Assembly (NCBI RefSeq): GCF_021601625.1
Contig: NZ_BQHR01000002.1
Span: 186,001 to 250,000, forward strand
Length of the DNA: 64,000 nucleotides
Reading direction: 5' to 3'
Source of the DNA: Pseudomonas paraglycinae
Lineage (GTDB): Bacteria; Pseudomonadota; Gammaproteobacteria; Pseudomonadales; Pseudomonadaceae
Under the pieces are notes generated by a model, which saw nothing but the letters and a program-made list of their open reading frames with translations, ran no database searches and was not told the DNA's origin. Positions 57,997 through 64,000 of this stretch are shown here, piece by piece (the stretch's first letter is position 1; every line of letters starts with the position of its first letter). The position numbers and the translations under genes were made by a program.

Positions 57997-58998
57997 ATGT
58001 TGTCAGTTTTGTGTCGGTGGGTATTCGTCTTTGCAGTGTTTTTTATAATTTTCGGCTGCAAAGCAGAACATGATTCGCTGCCAGTCAGTAAGAGCCTCAG
58101 TTCGGAAAAGGTCGCATCGATCGCGGAAACTATAAAGACTAATTATCCGAATCTCTCCACTGAACTGCGGGGGAAAGTACTCAATATGGTAGTTCAGTCG
58201 ATTGATAATATGATTTTTGTCGAGGGAGGCCAGTTTGATATGGGTGACTTTGGCTGGGCGTGTGAGTATGACGAAAGAAATGTATGTGCTTGGCCATGCG
58301 GGCAAGATTCGGATCAGCTTTGCAGTATAAGTCCTGATAGTGATGATGATTTTGTGCATTCGGTAGTGCTGAGTGGGTATTACATTTCTAAGTTTCAAGT
58401 GGTTCTGGGTGATTTTGATTTGTATTTTTTTGTAAACAAAAAGTCTCTATTCGATCAGGAGTACCGAGAGCGTGAAGATTTAAAATTTAGATATCAGCCT
58501 AATTTACCTGCGCCAACTCAAACTTGGCAGGAGGCCAGAGATTATTGCCAGTGGCTGGGGGACCTAAGTGGCTATGCGGTGGGGCTGCCGACTGAAGCTC
58601 AATGGGAATACGCTGCGCGCAGTCGTGGGAAAAAGTTTTTGTTTCCTACGGACAGTGGAAGTCTGGACTTTGGGAGGAATTTTCCAGTCGAAGACGAGGA
58701 GAATAACTTTCCAGTGGATCGCTTCGCACCTAATCCATTGGGGATATATGGTTTTTCTGGTAACTCGACTGATTGGGTTAGTGACTGGTACGGTAAAGAC
58801 TATTACAAAGTCTCTCCTCTTGAAAATCCGCAAGGACCAGAATTTGGTACTCAAAAAATCAGGCGCGGCTCAACGGTCTTGGAAGCTCCATTATCTGCCG
58901 CGCCAATGGTCCGTCGCTGGGCTGTGAGCCCAATGCAAAAATATCATACGGGTGACGCAGGTTTTCGATGTGCTGTTCAGTCAGTATCATTAAATTAG
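57997..58998 (+). CDS. SUMF1/FGE-like lipoprotein, copy 3
   Basis: A 333-residue, more diverged paralogue (signal VFVFAVFFIIFGCKAEHD; FSGNSTDWVSDWYGKDYY; GFRCAVQ). The ATG at 57997 has AGGA eight bases upstream; 57988 is an alternative. Its upstream sequence is not a copy of the copy 1/2 leader. It ends 32 bases before the effector gene, which comes from the opposite strand. Confidence 0.82.
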   Translation: MLSVLCRWVFVFAVFFIIFGCKAEHDSLPVSKSLSSEKVASIAETIKTNYPNLSTELRGKVLNMVVQSIDNMIFVEGGQFDMGDFGWACEYDERNVCAWPCGQDSDQLCSISPDSDDDFVHSVVLSGYYISKFQVVLGDFDLYFFVNKKSLFDQEYREREDLKFRYQPNLPAPTQTWQEARDYCQWLGDLSGYAVGLPTEAQWEYAARSRGKKFLFPTDSGSLDFGRNFPVEDEENNFPVDRFAPNPLGIYGFSGNSTDWVSDWYGKDYYKVSPLENPQGPEFGTQKIRRGSTVLEAPLSAAPMVRRWAVSPMQKYHTGDAGFRCAVQSVSLN

Positions 58999-59006
58999 TA
59001 TAGAAG

Positions 59007-59030
59007 TTAAGGCGCTGAAAGCGCCTTTAA
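59007..59030. terminator. Hairpin between convergent lipoprotein and effector genes
   Basis: AAGGCGCT (59009-59016) pairs with AGCGCCTT (59020-59027) around a GAA loop. Short A/T runs on both sides suggest it serves both strands. Confidence 0.65.
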
Positions 59031-61523
59031 TTAAGCCAAATTGTCAAAGTGGCTGCTCCGTCTTGCTGCTATCAACGTCTTTTCTTTACGCCAAGGCTGG
59101 CCGGGGCTCCACGCAAGCATTCCATATTCCTGCGCCCTGCTGTCGGTATTTACTGCTAACGTTCCAATGAAACGGTTAAATTGTTGCTGCTCCTTCCCAT
59201 CAAGTAAGGAGTTTAGTCGATTCAGGCTTTTCATTGCATTAACCTTGCTGCCATCTTTTGAGCAGCATTCTAATACCTCAATGAAGTGTCTCCAGCTGCG
59301 TAGATGGGAAAGTAATAATACAGCAGCTTTTTCCTGGTCTTCAGCCCAGCTTTCCACAAAGCTTTCGGTTAATAAATGAAGCATCGGGCCAATGGTTTCA
59401 GGTGGTAAAATTTCAAGTGGTATTTTCTTGTTTTTTATTTTAATGGCCTGGTTGTTGATTAGATATTTTGCGAGGTTTTGGGCTTCTACCTTAGTTGCCT
59501 GTCGATCGTCCCACCAAAGTCCAATCTTCCGAAAGCCCTCATCAAATGCTTCGCCTGGCTGCGTAGCTATTCTGAACATTCCTCTTGCCATATAGTTGAA
59601 GGCATCCTTACTCACCGCCAACTGATAGTGGAAGTCTGCTTTTGATAGCGCGTTGCAAAAGACATAGATCAAATCACCAATTTTTTCTAAGTCTATCGAC
59701 GTACCAAAGCCACCACCTGCACCCGGTCCGAAAACTAAGCTTGCCTTGCAATTAATTGCCAACCGGTCGGCGCGAATTTCGATACCAAAATCAAAACTCG
59801 CTCCGATTCCGAGTGCGACATTCCCCTCCGCCTTGATTTCCACCAGACTCGACCAGTCCGTACTCCCACTGTCATTCGCCTGTCCGGGCGTGATCTTGCC
59901 CACGCCTTGTTTGGTGGAATCAAGCCACTTCAATGTTCCGGTTACGGTTCCGCCACCTTGGACGCCCGCGAATGCGTTGCCCTTCAGGCCGAGGCTGCCG
60001 CCGCGTTTCTTGTCGACGGCCAGGTCGGGCGTACTCAACAGCGCGGTCACACCGGAGGCTTCTGCTTCCTTGGGTTTGTATTGGGCTTTGGCACCTGCCT
60101 GGCCTTGCGCGGTGGCGCCAAGGAAGCAAGACAATTCCACCTTGCCGTCGAGCCGGAAGATGCCGATGTCGCTGACCACTTCCTTGCCTTCGGCATTGCG
60201 GTACGGCATGCGCACCACGTAGCCACCCTGGTCGGGAAAGTAGCTCTTGAGTGCAACGGAGCCTTCAGCCAGAGAGATTGCTGCGCTGCCTTTGACGCCG
60301 AGTTCGATGTTGCCTTTGCCGGGTTCCCAACTGTTGATACCGGCACTGGCCGTGGCAGCGAAACGGAACGCGTGGGCTTCGGCCGACACCGCGTACATCG
60401 CGGAGTCCGCTTCGTTGGAGGTCCAGGAGCATTCTTTGTGCAGAGCGTTGAGCAGGTTGTCATCCTTGCTCGTCCACGATGTGAATTTGGCTTCCAGGCT
60501 GCCCAGAGGGCTGGTCTTGCGACCATCATTGACCGCCGTACGAATGTCCTTGATCAGATCCTTGGCCAGATTCTTGTCCAGTGGTTTGCCTTGCATCACC
60601 CTGGTAGGGACTTTGACACTCCAGGTGAGTTGTTCTCGGGTGCGCACCGGGATGTAGTGGCGGCGAGACGGGTCACGGAAGGAAATGTATTCGACCACCG
60701 TAATCCCGGTTTTGACCTGCTTGCCTTTCTGGGTGTCAGAGGCTTTCCCTTTGCCATGTTTGATGTCTGGTGCTGCACCGTTGGCACTGGTGGAGCTGTC
60801 GCCGGCTTCAGCTTTGCTTTGTGCGGCAATCCGGTTGCGCAGTGACTGAATCTCCGCGTTGAGCTCGGCAACTTTTTTGGCTTGCAGGCCTTCCCAGTTG
60901 GTCTCCAGATAGTTGCCTTCGAACGCGGGCTGCGGCTTGTAGCGCTGATACCAGTCACGGGCCTTTTGCACGGTCGCCAGTTGGCCTTGCAGATCCTCCT
61001 TTCGCTCGATGACAGTTTTCGGTTTTTCCACTGGGGGAGGGGAACGTTGCAGCAGGCCTGCTTCCTCGGCCTTGGCGTTCCAGTCATCTTTGACACAACG
61101 CGAGCAGGAGCAGCCAGCCTGCGGATCCTTGGTCTTGGCGCATTTGCTGGCTTCGGTCGCCTTGGCCAGATTCTGATGCAGCTCGTCCATGAGTTTTTTG
61201 ACGAGGTCGCTCTGCTGCTTGAGGTCTTTCGACTCTTTTTCAGTCAGTATGTAAAAGTGTTCATCTCCGGTGATGTGTACGACATCGACCAGTTCGTCCT
61301 TGCACTCGACGGCACCTTTGACAGCCGTCGTGCTTTGGTTGTCGGCGTGTTTGGATGGTGGCAGGGCTTTGGCCGCAGGTAATTTCAGTACCCAGCCGAC
61401 CTTGATGTGATTGGGATCTGTGATGATCGGGTTCAGTCCCCGAAGATCCGCCACGGAGCATTTGTTGGCGGCGGCAATGCTGCCAAGAGTGTCGCCGCTC
61501 TTAACGGTGTAGGTGTTGCTCAT
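59031..61523 (-). CDS. LysM-containing T6SS effector candidate
   Basis: The 830-residue protein begins with a LysM domain (residues 3-48, [20 protein letters not shown]), a peptidoglycan-binding module. Then come a Cys cluster (C128, C138, C140, C143), a helical, probably coiled-coil part (about 150-235) and a long Gly/Ala/Ser-rich beta-like region (about 370-590, e.g. [17 protein letters not shown]). An AT-richer helical C-terminal tail (about 590-830) ends the protein. No signal peptide or known enzyme domain is seen. The gene order vgrG, DUF4123 adaptor, this gene marks it as T6SS cargo. A pore- or envelope-acting toxin is my inference. Confidence 0.72.
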   Translation of the reverse strand: MSNTYTVKSGDTLGSIAAANKCSVADLRGLNPIITDPNHIKVGWVLKLPAAKALPPSKHADNQSTTAVKGAVECKDELVDVVHITGDEHFYILTEKESKDLKQQSDLVKKLMDELHQNLAKATEASKCAKTKDPQAGCSCSRCVKDDWNAKAEEAGLLQRSPPPVEKPKTVIERKEDLQGQLATVQKARDWYQRYKPQPAFEGNYLETNWEGLQAKKVAELNAEIQSLRNRIAAQSKAEAGDSSTSANGAAPDIKHGKGKASDTQKGKQVKTGITVVEYISFRDPSRRHYIPVRTREQLTWSVKVPTRVMQGKPLDKNLAKDLIKDIRTAVNDGRKTSPLGSLEAKFTSWTSKDDNLLNALHKECSWTSNEADSAMYAVSAEAHAFRFAATASAGINSWEPGKGNIELGVKGSAAISLAEGSVALKSYFPDQGGYVVRMPYRNAEGKEVVSDIGIFRLDGKVELSCFLGATAQGQAGAKAQYKPKEAEASGVTALLSTPDLAVDKKRGGSLGLKGNAFAGVQGGGTVTGTLKWLDSTKQGVGKITPGQANDSGSTDWSSLVEIKAEGNVALGIGASFDFGIEIRADRLAINCKASLVFGPGAGGGFGTSIDLEKIGDLIYVFCNALSKADFHYQLAVSKDAFNYMARGMFRIATQPGEAFDEGFRKIGLWWDDRQATKVEAQNLAKYLINNQAIKIKNKKIPLEILPPETIGPMLHLLTESFVESWAEDQEKAAVLLLSHLRSWRHFIEVLECCSKDGSKVNAMKSLNRLNSLLDGKEQQQFNRFIGTLAVNTDSRAQEYGMLAWSPGQPWRKEKTLIAARRSSHFDNLA

Positions 61524-61542
61524 TGCGCATCGTCCTTGTGAT

Positions 61543-62376
61543 TCACAGGCTTTCCAATTGCATCAGCTTGTCGCCCAGCGCGACGTCGTCACGCGCCAGT
61601 AATTCGGCGGCCGGTGAGTGATCCCAGAAACTGTCCCCACGCTGGATGGCGACTCGAAGCCATCGCTCCTGGTCGGCCATTTGCTCGTAGCCCATGTCCT
61701 GGCCGGCGAGCAATTGGCGGTGGACGAATTCGACGGCGTCCTCCGTGGGCAAGACTTCGTGATAATCGTCGGCAAAACGAGTCGCTATCACCTTCAGCCG
61801 GCCCTGCTCGATCAGCGCCTGGCGCTCTTGGCTCAAATACAGCCAGCCCGGAGCCTGAGTTTCCGTTGAAGCGCTTTGAGGCGACTTGGCGTAATACCTC
61901 CAGCCGATCTCGTTGCGCCAGGCTATGCCACTGAAGGGGCCGATGAATTGAGCTTTTTCAGCTTCGCTGAGGCTGAGTAGCAGAGGCTCCAGCCAGCGCG
62001 GTTCATAGAAACGCATCATTTGCTGAGGGTCTTCATCGGTTTGCACGGTCAGCAGACTGCGCCAGTGCTCAATGCCCTGATCCAGCAAGGCCGGATCACT
62101 CAACCAAGCGACACACCCTGCATCGGATTGCTCCAGCAGTTTGCTGGCGTAATTCGCAGCCGCCTGCTTTTCCGGATACATGACGACATAGGGGCCGGCA
62201 GGCTGGAGCTCGGCGTAAGGCGTGTTTGTAAACAATGGAATGCAACTGGGCCGGGATTGTTCTTCTCCTTGAAACAGGTGGCTCAGCAGGTCCGGATCAA
62301 AGCTTCGATCCAGAATCAGGCACATTGCCCCGGTTGCCGCAGGGTGCTCGAAAGGCGACTGGATAGAGGTAATCAT
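61543..62376 (-). CDS. DUF4123 T6SS effector adaptor/chaperone
   Basis: The 277-residue protein has the DUF4123 pattern ([48 protein letters not shown]). Such adaptors (Tap/TEC) load a specific effector onto its VgrG. The ATG ending at 62376 overlaps the vgrG stop by 4 bases (ATGA). It directly precedes the effector gene, so it should serve that effector. Confidence 0.88.
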   Translation of the reverse strand: MITSIQSPFEHPAATGAMCLILDRSFDPDLLSHLFQGEEQSRPSCIPLFTNTPYAELQPAGPYVVMYPEKQAAANYASKLLEQSDAGCVAWLSDPALLDQGIEHWRSLLTVQTDEDPQQMMRFYEPRWLEPLLLSLSEAEKAQFIGPFSGIAWRNEIGWRYYAKSPQSASTETQAPGWLYLSQERQALIEQGRLKVIATRFADDYHEVLPTEDAVEFVHRQLLAGQDMGYEQMADQERWLRVAIQRGDSFWDHSPAAELLARDDVALGDKLMQLESL

Positions 62377-64000
62377 GCTGACGCTCCCGTCTGGTGAACC
62401 GGGCAGCACCCGGTCGCGTCGAGATGACATGACGGTGTCGGCAACAACACGCCTGCCTTTGACTGTGCCTTGAAGGCGCCGAGGGAAGGCTTGACGACTT
62501 GGCCCGCCTTGTCAGTATCCGCCTGCTTCAGCACACCCGGCATCAACGGCGCCGCACCCGTGCCGCTCCCCGGTCCACCACCCGAGTTCACGTTGATCGC
62601 CGGCCCGCTCATGGTCACGCCGCCGCCATCGATCTTGATGAAGCTGCCACCGCCGACCAGCGTCAGTTCGGCCCCGGCTTCCAGCACCACCTTCATGCCG
62701 CTGCTGAGGTGAATTTCCTGGCCGGCGTCGATGAATTGCCCGGTGCCGATCTTGATGTGCTGGTTCACGCCCACGGTCAGGTGGTCGTTGGCCCGTGCTT
62801 CGACTTTGCGGTCTTCGTAGACGGTGTGGTGTTCTTCGGCCTTGAATTCCGTGTAGCTGTTCTTTTCCACGACGTCGTGGCGTTCGTTGCCGACGCGGAT
62901 TTTCTGGTCGTGTTCGATGTTCTCGTCCCAGTCGCGCTGGGCGTGGAGGAAGATCTGTTCCTGGCCTTTCTTGTCTTCGATGCGCAGCTCGTTGAAGCCG
63001 CCGCCACCCATCGAGCTCAGGGTCTTGAAGGTGGTGCGGGTCTTGTTCGCCGGCAGGGCGTAGGGGACGGTGTTTTCCTTGTGGTACAGGCAGCCGCTGA
63101 TCAGCGGCTGGTCGGAGTCGCCTTCGAGGAAGGTGACCAGCACTTCCATGCCGATGCGCGGGATGGCGATGCCGCCGTACTGGGCGCCGGCCCAGGCGGA
63201 AGACACGCGCAGCCAGCAGCTGGTCTTGTCGTCGGCCTGGCCGTCGCGGTCCCAGTGGAACTGGACTTTCACGCGGCCGTATTCGTCGCAGTGGATTTCT
63301 TCGCCTTTTGGGCCGGTAACCACGGCGCTCTGGCTGCCGAGGATGCGCGGTTTCGGGTGGCGCAGGGGCGGGCGGTTCGGCACGTCCCACGGGGTGGCCT
63401 GGAAGCGGTTGCGGTAACCCTGATGGAAATCGTCTTTCAGCGCGGTGGTGTCACTGGTCACCGACTCTTCCAGCACCTGCGGCTGCTTGCCTTCGTGGTG
63501 GACTTCGGTGAGCAGCCACAGGTCATTCCACTTGGCCTTCGGGTGTTCTTTCAGCGCGAGGAAATGGCCGCTGACCAGCAGAGGTTGGTCGCTCTTGCCT
63601 TCCGCGAGCTGGAAGTCGCTGCGGTGGCGTTCGAGGGCGCGTTTGGCCAGGTGTTTGCCGCGTTCGCGGTCGACGAAACGGCCCGGGTAATCGTAGTCCT
63701 CGAGGTCGGGCAGGGCGTCGCCGCGGTTTTCGCTTTCCAGCGTCAGGCGCGGTTTTTCGAAGTCGTAGTCGCGGCGGGTGGTGCGGCTGGTGCGGGTTTC
63801 CAGACGCAGGTCGAAGCGCTTGATCACCGGGTTGCTGGCGACCATGCCGGAGTCCTGCTGATAGGCCACCGGCGCCAGTTTCTTGAACACCGTCTGGTCA
63901 TCGCCGAACACCAGTTTGTGGCCCGTGGCGCTGTGCTGGAAGTGGTAGTGAATGCCTTCTTCTTCGCACAGGCGCTGGATGAAATGCAGGTCCGATTCGT
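62373..64000 (-). CDS. vgrG: T6SS spike protein VgrG, C-terminal part (window edge)
   Basis: The frame is open to the window edge, giving 542 codons, so the N-terminus is missing. Visible parts are the gp27-like segment (ESDLHFIQRLCEEEGIHYHF), the gp5 OB fold (CDEYGRVKVQFHWDRDGQ; AWAGAQYGGIAIPRIGMEV) and the repeat-rich gp5 needle (VEARANDHLTVGVNQHIKIG). A tail of about 85 residues with Gly/Ser/Pro and two cysteines ends the protein. No enzymatic extension is seen. Confidence 0.95.
   Translation of the reverse strand, partial: ESDLHFIQRLCEEEGIHYHFQHSATGHKLVFGDDQTVFKKLAPVAYQQDSGMVASNPVIKRFDLRLETRTSRTTRRDYDFEKPRLTLESENRGDALPDLEDYDYPGRFVDRERGKHLAKRALERHRSDFQLAEGKSDQPLLVSGHFLALKEHPKAKWNDLWLLTEVHHEGKQPQVLEESVTSDTTALKDDFHQGYRNRFQATPWDVPNRPPLRHPKPRILGSQSAVVTGPKGEEIHCDEYGRVKVQFHWDRDGQADDKTSCWLRVSSAWAGAQYGGIAIPRIGMEVLVTFLEGDSDQPLISGCLYHKENTVPYALPANKTRTTFKTLSSMGGGGFNELRIEDKKGQEQIFLHAQRDWDENIEHDQKIRVGNERHDVVEKNSYTEFKAEEHHTVYEDRKVEARANDHLTVGVNQHIKIGTGQFIDAGQEIHLSSGMKVVLEAGAELTLVGGGSFIKIDGGGVTMSGPAINVNSGGGPGSGTGAAPLMPGVLKQADTDKAGQVVKPSLGAFKAQSKAGVLLPTPSCHLDATGCCPVHQTGASA

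Overview
The window looks like a housekeeping stretch of a Pseudomonas chromosome, most likely of the P. fluorescens group. The reasons are the high G+C content, the gene order mltF-purL, ffh, rpsP-rimM-trmD-rplS, xerD-dsbC-hom-thrC, the Pseudomonas-type REP elements, and small families common in the genus (DUF3509, YaeQ, DUF1289). This placement is from recognition of proteins and gene order; no database search was run. No tRNA, rRNA or CRISPR array was seen, and no prophage integrase.

Layout. 1-5.3 kb: the 5' part of mltF (minus strand, cut by the window edge), then purL and a small NIF3-like gene. 5.3-5.9 kb: a gene-free block of dispersed repeats. 5.9-13.1 kb: a five-gene N-acetylglucosamine operon on the minus strand (GntR regulator, nagA, a SIS-domain deaminase, a three-domain IIA-HPr-EI phosphotransferase, and the nagE permease), with inverted operator-like repeats in its promoter. 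13.4-21.6 kb: an L,D-transpeptidase, two NUDIX genes, a gamma carbonic anhydrase, DUF1289, a VUT-type transporter, purT, an MHS-type MFS transporter, a CBS/CorC protein and ypjD. 21.8-32.6 kb: ffh, the rpsP operon, a thioesterase, a cation/proton antiporter, xerD, dsbC, hom and thrC. 32.7-36.1 kb: a kinase-less sensor, a degenerate receiver protein, a DUF3509 gene, a possible small RNA and a periplasmic binding-protein-like gene. 36.1-43.5 kb: a CaiB-type CoA-transferase, yaeQ, recJ, an Old Yellow Enzyme, a GNAT acetyltransferase and opgD. 43.5-44.5 kb: a small unknown gene and a block of structured, possibly non-coding DNA.

44.5-54.5 kb is a polyamine/GABA-type catabolic cluster resembling E. 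coli ydcSTUVW: a binding protein, ATPase and two permeases, bracketed by two paralogous aldehyde dehydrogenases, with an amino-acid permease downstream and a LysR regulator upstream. Imported amines would be oxidised to the corresponding acids.

54.7-64 kb is the accessory part. A TerB-family gene is followed by three tandem, AT-richer lipoprotein genes with SUMF1/FGE-like domains. They run head-on into a type VI secretion module on the other strand (vgrG, DUF4123 adaptor, 830-residue LysM-containing effector candidate). A decayed copy of the TerB gene's 3' end lies between the first two lipoprotein genes, so a unit of about 1.44 kb was tandemly duplicated. The best candidate for an undescribed system is this pairing of a LysM-led T6SS effector with a convergent array of SUMF1-type lipoproteins, which may be its immunity proteins.
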